Below are positions 51,537 to 59,385 of a stretch of DNA of 64,000 nucleotides, in pieces. The stretch comes from Streptomyces clavuligerus (GTDB taxonomy: Bacteria; Actinomycetota; Actinomycetes; Streptomycetales; Streptomycetaceae). Position numbers and translations under genes: made by a program. Below the pieces are notes generated by a model. That model was not told the origin of the DNA, made no database searches, and saw nothing but the letters and a program-made list of their open reading frames with translations. The stretch spans positions 186,001-250,000 of the forward strand of contig NZ_CP027858.1 in assembly GCF_005519465.1 (NCBI RefSeq). Reading direction: 5' to 3'. Positions within the stretch are counted from its first letter, which is position 1. Each line of letters begins with the position of its first letter.

Positions 51537-51999
51537 GCCGTGCCGCCCTTCCGGGCACTGTCTCAGCTCACGGTTCTCGTTGCTCACGTCCGCCCCCGTT
51601 CCGTGTCCGCCGCCTCTTGAGCCGGATGACGACGCTAGCGGGCGGTGGCGGCAGGGGTCGCGGTCTCGGACAAGGTCCACTCTCCATCTGTACTACGGCA
51701 GATGACGGACGGGTGGGCGTACAACTGTCCGATACAGCCGCCGGGAGCTGGGCCGCAGGGTCCGGATCGGCTCCGGAACGGGGTCTGCGATGATCGGGCG
51801 GAACGGGAGGGGAGCGCCGGGTTCCGGCCATGGCCGTCGCTGCCGGTGCCGGCCTCCCCGCGCGTTGCGGCATCCGCGTCCCTGTCCGTTCCGCGCTCCG
51901 CGTTCCGTATCCGTTGCCCGTTGCCCGTTGCCCGTTGTCTGTTTCGGCATCGGCATCGGCATCGGCATCCATATCCGCATCCGAGGAGTCCACCGGTCC
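51537..51999. other. 463-bp divergent region with simple repeats
   Basis: Shared upstream region of the receptor (leftward) and amidohydrolase (rightward). It contains an AT-richer segment near 51665-51725 and two microsatellite-like repeats at 51911-51968. No gene seen. Confidence 0.55.
51911..51968. repeat. Heptamer and hexamer tandem repeats before the amidohydrolase
   Basis: CCGTTGC occurs four times (last imperfect) at 51911-51938, and CGGCAT four times at 51945-51968. They end about 31 bp upstream of the amidohydrolase start, close enough to affect promoter spacing or the leader if copy number changes. Confidence 0.8.
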
Positions 52000-53190
52000 A
52001 TGGCCCAGCACCCGCCCGTACTGTTCACCGCCGTCCGCACCGAGGACGGGCGCCTGCGCGATCTCCTGGTCGAGGACGGCCGGATCGCCGCGTACGACCC
52101 GCCGGAGCCGCCCGCCGGAGCGAGCACCGTGGACGCCCGGGGCGCCCTCGCGCTGCCGTCGCCCGTCGACGCGCACATCCACCCCGACAAGACGACCTGG
52201 GGCGGCCCCTGGCTGAGCCGTGAACCCGCGCACTCGCTGCGCGATCTCATCGAGGGCGACGTCCGGGCGCGGTCCCGGATTCCCGCGCCGGTCGCGGAGC
52301 GGGCCGGGGCCCTCATGGACCAGGCGGTCGCCCGGGGCACCCGCGCCTGGCGGGCCCATGTGGACGTCGCTCCGGTGCACGGCCTCTCGGGCGTCCACGG
52401 GGTGCGCGCGGCGGCCGACGCCCGCGCGGAGCTGCTCGACGTCCAGATCGTCGCCTTCCCCCAGCTCGGCCTCGTCAGCAGGCCCGGCACCGCCGAACTG
52501 CTCGACCGGGCCCTGTCCGAGGGCGCCGACATCCTCGGCGGGCTCGACCCGCTGGGTGTCGACGGGGACCTCGACGGCCCGTTGGACTTCCTCTTCGAGA
52601 CGGCGCTGCGCCGCGCGGTGCCCCTCGACATCCATCTGCACGACGGCGGGCCCGCCGGGCTGCGCCAGGTGGCGGAGATCGCCCGCCGTACGGTCGCGGC
52701 GGGGCTGTCGGGTCAGGTCACCCTCAGCCATGTCTTCTGTCTGGCCGAGCTGGCGGGCGCCGAGCTGGAACGTACGGCGGATCTGCTGGCCGGGGCGGGG
52801 ATCGCGCTGACGACCTGCGCGCTCGGCGCGGACCCGGTCCTGCCGACCGGGGCGCTCACCCGGCGGGGGGTGCTGGTGGCGGCGGGCTCCGACGGGGTCC
52901 GTGACGCCTGGAGTCCCTTCGGCGACGCGGACATGATCCACCGGGCCCATCTGCTGGCGTACCGCACGGACGCCCGGACCGACGCCGAACTCGACGCCTG
53001 CTACCACGTCGTGGCGCACGGCGGGGCGGCGCTGCTCGGCCTGCCCGCGTCGCGGCTCGCGGTGGGCGACCCCGCCGACTTCGTGCTGCTGTCCGCCGGG
53101 TCGCTGCCCGAGGCGGTGGTCGACCGGCCGCTGCCCCGGCTGGTGGTCCGCGCGGGCCGGGTCGTCGCCCGCGACGGACGGCTGGTCTGA
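52000..53190 (+). CDS. Amidohydrolase, cytosine-deaminase-like
   Basis: Cytosolic metal-dependent deaminase or hydrolase of 396 residues. The first metal pair is in SPVDAHIHPDKTTWGGPW, the next His in RAHVDVAPVHG, then IHLHDGG and TLSHVFCLAE, with the final Asp in GSDGVRDAWSPFGDADM. This order matches cytosine deaminase and N-isopropylammelide-type members. The C-terminal urease-like strand LPRLVVRAGRVVARDGRLV completes the composite domain. ATG 52000 is chosen because homology starts there; GAGGAG lies 11 bases upstream. Substrate unknown; no purine or pyrimidine genes adjoin. Confidence 0.88.
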   Translation: MAQHPPVLFTAVRTEDGRLRDLLVEDGRIAAYDPPEPPAGASTVDARGALALPSPVDAHIHPDKTTWGGPWLSREPAHSLRDLIEGDVRARSRIPAPVAERAGALMDQAVARGTRAWRAHVDVAPVHGLSGVHGVRAAADARAELLDVQIVAFPQLGLVSRPGTAELLDRALSEGADILGGLDPLGVDGDLDGPLDFLFETALRRAVPLDIHLHDGGPAGLRQVAEIARRTVAAGLSGQVTLSHVFCLAELAGAELERTADLLAGAGIALTTCALGADPVLPTGALTRRGVLVAAGSDGVRDAWSPFGDADMIHRAHLLAYRTDARTDAELDACYHVVAHGGAALLGLPASRLAVGDPADFVLLSAGSLPEAVVDRPLPRLVVRAGRVVARDGRLV

Positions 53191-53221
53191 GACGACGGCG
53201 GCCTCCGGGCGCGCACACGCG

Positions 53222-53253
53222 GGCCCCCGGACGCCGGTGGGCGGCCGGGGGCC
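53222..53253. terminator. Terminator between the amidohydrolase and DUF5997 gene
   Basis: GGCCCCCGG (53222-53230) and CCGGGGGCC (53245-53253) form a perfect 9-bp stem with a 14-nt loop between convergent genes. Confidence 0.6.
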
Positions 53254-53331
53254 TGTGGGACGGTGCCCCGAACGGGCGGGGCGGCGGGAATCAGGCGCGG
53301 CGGGCTGCCGCCGCGCCCGGGATCTCCCTGG

Positions 53332-53733
53332 TCACTTCTTCGGCTGCTGCTTCTCCTGCTGCTCCTTGCGCTTCTCCTTGATGCGCACCGTCTCCTTGCG
53401 CACCTCGGCCTGGGTGGCGCGCTCGCGCACCAGCCACTCCGGGGCATCCTGCCGCAGGGCCTCGATCTGCTCGGTGGTGAGCGGGTCGGTGATCCCGCCG
53501 CGCGCGAGACCCGAGATGGAGATCCCGAGCCGGGCGGCGACCACCGGACGCGGGTGCGGCCCGTCACGGCGCAGATCGCGCAGCCACGCGGGCGGGTCGG
53601 CCTGGAGCGCGTTCAGCTCGTCGCGGGAAACGACCCCCTCCTGGAACTCCGCGGGGGTGGCTTCGAGGTACACACCCAGCTTCTTCGCCGCCGTGGCGGG
53701 CTTCATGGTCTGGGCGCTCTGGTGCGACGTCAT
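53332..53733 (-). CDS. DUF5997 family protein
   Basis: A 133-residue soluble protein of a Streptomyces-wide family of unknown function. It reads MTSHQSAQTMKPATAAKKLG, then VVSRDELNALQADPPAWLRDLR, GPHPRPVVAARLGISISGLARGG (a helix-turn-helix-like segment), and ends in a Lys/Glu/Gln-rich charged tail. It may bind DNA or RNA, but that is a guess. It is divergent from a LysR-type effector-domain gene, a pairing I know from other Streptomyces. A TATCCT hexamer about 8 bases before the ATG suggests a leaderless transcript. Confidence 0.85.
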   Translation of the reverse strand: MTSHQSAQTMKPATAAKKLGVYLEATPAEFQEGVVSRDELNALQADPPAWLRDLRRDGPHPRPVVAARLGISISGLARGGITDPLTTEQIEALRQDAPEWLVRERATQAEVRKETVRIKEKRKEQQEKQQPKK

Positions 53734-53791
53734 GAGGTCAAGGATATCGAGTGCGGCCGGTGGCTCTGACCACGCACGGTAATCTGGCCTT
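53734..53791. promoter_or_regulatory. Compact divergent promoters, both probably leaderless
   Basis: This 58-bp spacer carries TAATCT (53780-53785) six bases before the rightward GTG, and, on the other strand, TATCCT about eight bases before the leftward ATG. Both genes probably start transcription at their first codon. Confidence 0.5.
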
Positions 53792-54598
53792 GTGACAGCC
53801 TCGGAGACAGCCCCCGCCTCCCCCGTGTTCCGGCTCGCCTACGTTCCGGGTGTGACCCCCGCCAAGTGGGTGAGGATCTGGCGCGAGCGGCTGCCGGACG
53901 TCCCCCTGGAGCTGGTCCAGGTCACGGTCGCGGCGGCGCCCGCGCTGCTGCGCGAGGGCGGCGCGGACGCGGGTCTGGTGCGGCTGCCGGTGGACCGCAC
54001 GGTGTTCAGCGCGATCCCGCTCTACACGGAGGCCACCGTGGTGATCGTGCCGAAGGACCATGCGATGGCGGCGGTGGACGAGGTGTCCCTGGCGGACCTC
54101 GCGGACGACATCGTGCTGCACCCGCTCGACGACTCCCTCGGCTGGGAGACCCCGCCGGGACGGCCCGCGATCGAGCGCCCGGCGACGACGGCGGACGCCG
54201 TGGAGCTGGTGGCGGCGGGCATCGGACTGCTGGTGGTCCCCCAGTCGCTGGCCCGGCTGCACCACCGCAAGGACCTGACCTACCGGCCCATCGTGGACGC
54301 CCCGCAGTCCTCCGTGGCCCTGTCCTGGCCGCAGGAGGCCACCACCGACCGGGTCGAGGACTTCATCGGGATCGTGCGCGGCCGGACGGTCAACAGCACC
54401 CGGGGGCGCCGTCCCGAGGAGGCACAGGAGAAAGCGGCCCGGAAGCCCGCGAAGCCCGCCGCGGGCGGCCGGAGCCCGAAGGGCGGGGGCACCGCGAGGA
54501 CCGCGCAGCGGCGGTCCGGCCCGGGCGGCGGCGCCAAGGGCTCCCGAGGCGCCTCCGGCCGCGGCGGCGGTGGCCGCGGCAAGCCCCGCCGGGGCTAG
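53792..54598 (+). CDS. LysR-type effector-binding domain protein lacking a helix-turn-helix
   Basis: A 268-residue protein. Residues 10-205 form a LysR substrate-binding domain (FRLAYVPGVTPAKWVRIWRE, ADAGLVRLPVDRTVFSAIPLY, AVELVAAGIGLLVVPQSLARL), but the N-terminal DNA-binding domain found in LysR regulators is missing. Instead, it ends in a long basic Lys/Arg/Gly-rich tail (about 210-268; KSGSRGAS-like, GRGGGGRGKPRRG). The tail could bind nucleic acid. It is divergent from DUF5997, with which it may act. GTG start at 53792. Confidence 0.85.
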   Translation: MTASETAPASPVFRLAYVPGVTPAKWVRIWRERLPDVPLELVQVTVAAAPALLREGGADAGLVRLPVDRTVFSAIPLYTEATVVIVPKDHAMAAVDEVSLADLADDIVLHPLDDSLGWETPPGRPAIERPATTADAVELVAAGIGLLVVPQSLARLHHRKDLTYRPIVDAPQSSVALSWPQEATTDRVEDFIGIVRGRTVNSTRGRRPEEAQEKAARKPAKPAAGGRSPKGGGTARTAQRRSGPGGGAKGSRGASGRGGGGRGKPRRG

Positions 54599-54644
54599 CT
54601 CCGGCTCAGGGAACGGGACTGGTCGGGGCACCTCCCGCCCGAGG

Positions 54645-55095
54645 CGAAGCACCGCGCGGTGAACACCTTCCGGCGGGACGGAGTGCCGTGACACGGCGGA
54701 CAAGCCCGGCGGGACCCGGCCCTCCACCCCGGGAACCGACCGGGCCGGATCACCGAGCGGGCCCAAGCCGGGGACGCCCCCGCCCGCGGAGAATCACCGC
54801 GCGGTGGACACCTTCCGGCGAAGGCACCGCCCACACCGTCGAACCCGGGCGACCTACCGTGGCACGGCGCACAAGCCCGGCGGGACCCGCCCCCCACCCC
54901 GGGAACCCAGCGGGCCCAAGCCGGGGACACCCCCGCCCGGGGAGAATCACCGCCCGGTGGGCACCTGCCGACGAGGGCACCCGCCATGCCGTCGGGCCCC
55001 GGGCGACCTACCGTGCCACGGCACACAAGCCCGGCGGGACACCGCAGACACGGCCTGGCTCCCGCCCCTGGCGGAAGCACCGCGCGGTGGGGCAC
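54645..55095. repeat. Degenerate tandem repeat, about 150-bp unit, three to four copies
   Basis: Anchors recur: the 12-bp palindrome CACCGCGCGGTG or a variant at 54650, 54795, 54948 and 55078, and CAAGCCCGGCGGGAC at 54701, 54872 and 55026. Between them, CGGGCCCAAGCCGGGGAC and GGCGACCTACCGTG also recur. Copies are imperfect, so the array is old or under weak constraint. Confidence 0.75.
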
Positions 55096-55220
55096 CCGCG
55101 CGTGCGCAGGGGGATGGCGGCCGACGACAGTACGGGAGCGCCTCCCCCCTGTGTCGTCGGCCGGGCCCGGCGAGATCCGGCGGACAGTCCCAGGGCGGGC
55201 CCGGCCGTCGCGTCCGGGGT

Positions 55221-55300
55221 CGTTCCTCGTCGTTCCCCGTCGTTCCCCGTCGTTCCCCGTCGTTCCCCGTCGTTCCCCGTCGTTCCGTCGTTCCGTCGTT
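55221..55300. repeat. 10-bp minisatellite CGTTCCCCGT
   Basis: CGTTCCTCGT (one mismatch) is followed by five exact CGTTCCCCGT units (55231-55280) and then shortened CGTTCCGT units. It lies 180 bp upstream of the next gene. Confidence 0.9.
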
Positions 55301-55483
55301 CCCCCAGGGGCGCACCACCGGGTCGGCGGGCCCGTGCGCCGGCGGCCGATGCCGCAGGGGCGAGTTCGGCGAAGCCCCGCCGGTGGGCAGCGGGGCGTGG
55401 AATGATCCTGCGGGCACGGACCGACCGAGCGGCGGTGGGAGAGCGCGATGTGCCGCACGCCGTACGACAGCGGCTGAGGGTGT

Positions 55484-56134
55484 ATGCGCTACTACCTGTA
55501 TCTTTCCGGCGCCAAACTGGACATGCTGTACGGGCAGATCCCGGCGGGGCTGCTGCGGCGGCTCGCGGTCGAGGCGAAGCTCGATCTGAAGGTCGTCAGC
55601 CTCGCGGTGCAGTCGCCGCGCGCGGAGCTGAGCGTGTACGACCGGCTGGGGCTCGTCGAGTCGTATCTGGAACGCGAGTCCGAGGTGAGCTGGATCACCG
55701 ATCCCTCGTCCTGGTTCCGGGGCGATCTGGACCTCCAGATCGCCGGGTACGGCCGCGCCGAGGGCCCGGTGTTCATGACGGGTCGCGAGGGCGACACGGT
55801 GGTGGCGCTGATCGGCTCGGCCCACCATCTGGTGGGGCAGCGGCCCGTGCCCGAGTCGATCCCGGTGAGTCACTCCGCGCTCCCGTCGCTCTTCCGGCTG
55901 CTGCCCGACCGGCACGGGGAGGGCCCGGCGTACGGAGGTCCCGGGGAGGCCGAGAGTCTGGCGCAGGTCGTCGCCTTCGGCCGCGGGCTCAAGGAGCCCC
56001 CCGTCTACTGCGAGTTCCTGGCCCGGCGGCTGCTGCGGTCCACCGTCCGCGGGGACGACGGGCGGGAGCTGGAGATCGTCATCGGTACGCCCCTGTATGT
56101 GGCGCAGGGCGAGGACGAGGACCGGGGGCGCTGA
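55484..56134 (+). CDS. Conserved protein of the SAVMC3_10250-like family
   Basis: A 216-residue soluble protein. It opens MRYYLYLSGAKLDMLYGQIP, a pattern I associate with a Streptomyces family of unknown function (SAVMC3_10250-type); the name is from memory and unchecked. Further segments: FMTGREGDTVVALIGSAHHLVGQ, FLARRLLRST, LEIVIGTPLYVAQG. No signal peptide or membrane segment. GAGGG lies 3-4 bases before ATG 55484. The HEAT-repeat gene starts one base after the stop, so the two are coupled and probably act together. Confidence 0.75.
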   Translation: MRYYLYLSGAKLDMLYGQIPAGLLRRLAVEAKLDLKVVSLAVQSPRAELSVYDRLGLVESYLERESEVSWITDPSSWFRGDLDLQIAGYGRAEGPVFMTGREGDTVVALIGSAHHLVGQRPVPESIPVSHSALPSLFRLLPDRHGEGPAYGGPGEAESLAQVVAFGRGLKEPPVYCEFLARRLLRSTVRGDDGRELEIVIGTPLYVAQGEDEDRGR

Positions 56135-58084
56135 GTGGCCCCCGGCGCCGACATCGCCCGGCTGCGGGTGGACGGTGACGCGGCGGGGCTGTACCGGGCG
56201 GTGGACAGCGACGACTCCGCGACCGCGTACGGCGCCGTGGCGCTGCTCGGCGATCTCGCGGCCGGTGACGCGGCGGCCGTCGGTCTCCTGCTGGAGATCG
56301 TCCGGCGGCCGGATGTCTTCCGGATCGGGCTGCGGCTGCGGGCCGCGTCCGCGCTCGGGGAGCTGCGGGAGCCCCGCGCGGTCCCCGCGCTCCTGGCGAT
56401 GCTGTCACCGCCGGAACGGGGCACCGCCGAGGACGTCCGCCGCCGGAGGGCCGTCGTCGGCGCGCTGGCCAGGATCGGGACGCCGACGGTGGTCACCGAG
56501 CTGATACGCCGGGCGGCCGCGGGCATCGACTCCCCCTGGGTCCTGCCGCACGCGCTGACGCGGCTGCGGGCCCCGGAGGCGGTCCCCGCGCTGCTCTCCG
56601 CGCTGGACCGGCTGCCGCCGGGAGACCCTCCGGCGTGGGTACGCCTGGTCCGGGCGCTGGGCCGGCAGGGTGATCCGCGGGCCGGGGCCGCACTGCTGGG
56701 GCTGCTCGGGACGGAGCTTCCGGCGCCGGTGGTGCGCCGGGAGATCCTGAAGGCGCTGGACGGGCTCCCGGCGGCGTGCCTCTCCGGTCTGCTGGACCCC
56801 CGGGCCGCGGCCCTGCTCCGGCCCGATCTGCGGGACCCGTCCCCCCGTACGGGCCCGCTCGCGGCCGGGCTGCTGGCCAGGAGCCCGGCAGGCCGCGCCG
56901 AGCTGCGCGGGGCGCTGGAGGAGGCGGTGCGCGGGGGCCCGGGGGCGGGGCTTCCCGTCACGGTGGTGACGCGCTGTCTGACCGCGCGGGGCGGACGGCC
57001 GGAGCCGTGCGACGGGGACGGGGGCAGGGGCGGCGGGGACGCGGATCTCCTGGCCCGGCTGCTCCGGGACGCCCCGGCACCGCTCGTGCGCCGGCACGCC
57101 GCCGCCGCGCTGGCCGCCGTCGGCGGTGCGCGGGCGGTGGACGCGCTGACGGCCGCCCTCGGCGACGAACGGATCACCGAGGCCGTGGCGGAGATCGTCG
57201 CCCGGCTGCCGGACCCGCCCGTGGACCGGCTGCTCGCTCTGCTCACCGGGGACGGGGCCGCCGCCCGCCGGGGCGCCGCCGTGGCACTGGGGCGGCTGGG
57301 GTGCGCCGAGGCGGCCCCGGCGCTGCTCGCGGCGGTGGACGGGGTGGACCCGGCCGGGGTGCGGGCCGCCGTCGACGCGCTCGGGGCGCTGCGGTACCGT
57401 CCCGCCGTCCCGTATCTGGCCGTCCTGGCGGCGGACACCGGGGAGCCGGGCACGGTCCGGGCCCGGGCCGTGCGCGCCCTGGGGCTGATCGGTGCCGCCG
57501 GGGCGCTGCCGGTGGTCCTGGCGGCGGCGCGGGACCCCAGGGGCGTGGTGCGCGCCCGGGCGGCACAGGCGCTGGGCGCCTTCGCGGTGCCCGAAGCGGC
57601 CGAGGCCCTGGGCGCGCTCGCCGCCGGGGACGCCGATCCCGATGTCGCCCGCGCCGCCGCCCGCGCCCTGGGCCGGATCGGCGCCCCCGCCCTGCCCGTG
57701 CTGGGCGGGCTGGCGGCACGGCCCCGGCCGGACGGCGGCCCCCTCATGGACGACGTGGTCGACGCGCTCGCCGAATGCCCCGGCGGCGCGGCGGACGCCG
57801 TGCTGAACCGGCTGGTCACCGACCTGCCGCCCGGCCCGGCCCGGGTCCGCGCCACCGGTGCGCTGAGCGGACGGCGTGTGCCGGAGGCCGTGCCCGCGCT
57901 GGCGGCGCTCCTGCTCGACGACCGGGAGTACGCCGGTCACGCGGACGCCCTGCGGGGGCTGGCCGCGATCGGCGGGGAGCCGGCCACCGGGCATGTCCTG
58001 GCATACTGCCGGAGGTTCCCCGAACGCCTGGAGACGGCCCGCGGGGCCCTCGGTCTCCTCGCCCGGCGCGCCCCGGCGTCCTGA
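56135..58084 (+). CDS. HEAT-repeat protein
   Basis: A 649-residue alpha-solenoid. It consists of paired helices with the PBS/HEAT pattern: RAASALGELREPRAVPALLAML, RPEPCDGDG gap, RHAAAALAAVGGARAVDALTAAL, RGAAVALGRLGCAEAAPALLAAV, RARAAQALGAFAVPEAAEALGAL, RAAARALGRIGAPALPVL, roughly a dozen repeats. Such scaffolds bind proteins or nucleic acids. GTG 56135 follows the upstream stop directly (TGAGTG). It pairs with the SAVMC3_10250-like gene, so together they form a two-protein unit of unknown function. Confidence 0.85.
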   Translation: MAPGADIARLRVDGDAAGLYRAVDSDDSATAYGAVALLGDLAAGDAAAVGLLLEIVRRPDVFRIGLRLRAASALGELREPRAVPALLAMLSPPERGTAEDVRRRRAVVGALARIGTPTVVTELIRRAAAGIDSPWVLPHALTRLRAPEAVPALLSALDRLPPGDPPAWVRLVRALGRQGDPRAGAALLGLLGTELPAPVVRREILKALDGLPAACLSGLLDPRAAALLRPDLRDPSPRTGPLAAGLLARSPAGRAELRGALEEAVRGGPGAGLPVTVVTRCLTARGGRPEPCDGDGGRGGGDADLLARLLRDAPAPLVRRHAAAALAAVGGARAVDALTAALGDERITEAVAEIVARLPDPPVDRLLALLTGDGAAARRGAAVALGRLGCAEAAPALLAAVDGVDPAGVRAAVDALGALRYRPAVPYLAVLAADTGEPGTVRARAVRALGLIGAAGALPVVLAAARDPRGVVRARAAQALGAFAVPEAAEALGALAAGDADPDVARAAARALGRIGAPALPVLGGLAARPRPDGGPLMDDVVDALAECPGGAADAVLNRLVTDLPPGPARVRATGALSGRRVPEAVPALAALLLDDREYAGHADALRGLAAIGGEPATGHVLAYCRRFPERLETARGALGLLARRAPAS

Positions 58085-58116
58085 CCCGCGCAGCTCCCGT
58101 TCCGTATCTCGGTCCT

Positions 58117-58135
58117 GGCCCGGTGCGGCCGGGCC
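58117..58135 (+). terminator. Terminator after the HEAT-repeat gene
   Basis: GGCCCGG (58117-58123) and CCGGGCC (58129-58135) form a perfect 7-bp stem with a 5-nt loop. Confidence 0.5.
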
Positions 58136-58260
58136 CGTCAGGCCGGGGGACGGTTCCTGACCGGCGCTTTCCGGCGGCGGCGCAGCACGGCGCGGGCCGT
58201 GGCGAGCACCGTCCGGCACCGCCTCCGCGCCGGGAGCTCCCCGGCGGCCGGGATCCCGGG

Positions 58261-58305
58261 CGGTCAGGACGTCAACAGGTCAGCGGTCAGGACGTCAACA
58301 GGTCA
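58261..58305. repeat. 23-bp tandem duplication at the aminotransferase stop codon
   Basis: CGGTCAGGACGTCAACAGGTCA occurs at 58261-58282 and again at 58284-58305. The second copy contains the reverse complement of the final codons and stop of the aminotransferase; the first copy lies just past the stop. Confidence 0.85.
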
Positions 58306-59321
58306 AGGGTCCGGTCCACATCGTCCCGCGTGGTGGAGAGGTGGAAGGAGCAGCGGAGCCGGCCGCCGCGGACGGAGGCGACGACCCCGTGTGCGGCGAG
58401 GCGTGCGGCGGTGCCGTCGGGGACGTCGAGGGAGACGATCGCGGAGTCGCCGGGCGGCAGGCCGAGGCCGGCGCGGAAGCGGTTGGCGAGGGCGAGGTCA
58501 TGGGCGTGGACGCGGGGGACGCCGATGTCGTCGAGGAATTCCAGCGCGGGGGCCTGTCCCGCCCAGGAGGCCCACGCGGGCGGGGTGTCGAGCCGCCGGG
58601 CATCCGTGGCGAGGCGCAGCGGGGTGCCGTAGATGGAGCCCCAGACGTCCTTGCCCGCGTACCAGTTGGCGCCGACGGCGGGCACCTCCGCCAGTGCCTC
58701 CTCCGTCCCGGTGAGGAAGGCCGTGCCCCGGGGGCCGAGGAGCCATTTGTAGCCGCCGCAGACCAGCAGGTCGATCCGGTCGACGGGCAGCGGCAGCCAG
58801 CCCGCGGCCTGGGTGGCGTCCACCAGGACCCGGGCCCCGTGGGCCGCCGCCGCGTCGAGGATGCGGCCGAGCGGGGCGAGGGAGCCGTCGGCGGACTGGA
58901 CGGCGGAGACGGCGACCAGGTCGGTGCCGTCCTCCACGGCGTCGGCGAGCCGGTCCAGGGGCACCGCGCGGGCGCTCACCCCGCGTTCGGCCGCCACGAG
59001 GAAGGGGAAGAGCAGCGAGGTGAAGTCGCCCTCCGCCAGCAGGACCCGGGTCCCGGGGCGCAGCCCGGCGGCGATCATGCCGACCGCGGGGGCGACCTGG
59101 GAGCCGATGGCGACCCGGTGCACGGGGACGCCGAGGAGGCGGGCGAAGGCGGCCCGGGAGCGGTCGACGGCCCGGTCCGTGGCGGCGAGGTCCAGCCGTC
59201 CGGCCGCGCGGTCGTGTTCGGCCGCCAGCGCCGCCCGGTGGGCGGTGGTCGGCGGCAGTCCGTAGGTGGCGGTGTCGAGGTAGTGGTTCGTGTGCGCGAA
59301 GCAGTGCGTGAACGACTCCAT
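58287..59321 (-). CDS. Class V aminotransferase-fold PLP enzyme
   Basis: PLP-dependent enzyme of 344 residues, related to cysteine desulfurases, kynureninases and isopenicillin-N epimerases. The strand YLDTATYGLPPT opens the fold; GSQVAPAVGMIAAGL marks the phosphate site; VLVDATQAAGWLPL carries the Asp-x-x-Gln; the Schiff-base lysine is Lys192 in GGYKWLLGPRG. It lacks a clear mobile-Cys loop, so sulfur transfer is less likely. ATG 59321 is taken because homology begins there; the ribosome site is weak. It is read leftward like the regulator upstream, 64 bp away. Confidence 0.87.
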   Translation of the reverse strand: MESFTHCFAHTNHYLDTATYGLPPTTAHRAALAAEHDRAAGRLDLAATDRAVDRSRAAFARLLGVPVHRVAIGSQVAPAVGMIAAGLRPGTRVLLAEGDFTSLLFPFLVAAERGVSARAVPLDRLADAVEDGTDLVAVSAVQSADGSLAPLGRILDAAAAHGARVLVDATQAAGWLPLPVDRIDLLVCGGYKWLLGPRGTAFLTGTEEALAEVPAVGANWYAGKDVWGSIYGTPLRLATDARRLDTPPAWASWAGQAPALEFLDDIGVPRVHAHDLALANRFRAGLGLPPGDSAIVSLDVPDGTAARLAAHGVVASVRGGRLRCSFHLSTTRDDVDRTLDLLTS

Positions 59322-59385
59322 GGGGGCATCGTGCAGGACGGGCGGAGCGGCGGGCAATCCATGATCGGCACGGTTCGTCCCGCAC

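Larger units (their letters stand above)
54599..55483. other. 885-bp repeat-rich spacer, no convincing gene
   Basis: The spacer holds degenerate tandem repeats of about 150 bp (54645-55095) and a 10-bp minisatellite (55221-55300). Open frames cross on both strands, as expected at this GC, but the repeat distances (171, 154 bp) are not all multiples of three and no frame keeps a conserved product. It could be a decayed gene or a structural element. Confidence 0.6.

Noticed and set aside
54595..55458. 287-residue frame across the repeat-rich spacer on the - strand
   Set aside because: The tandem unit lengths are not all multiples of three and the translated repeats shift frame; no start site or family resemblance.
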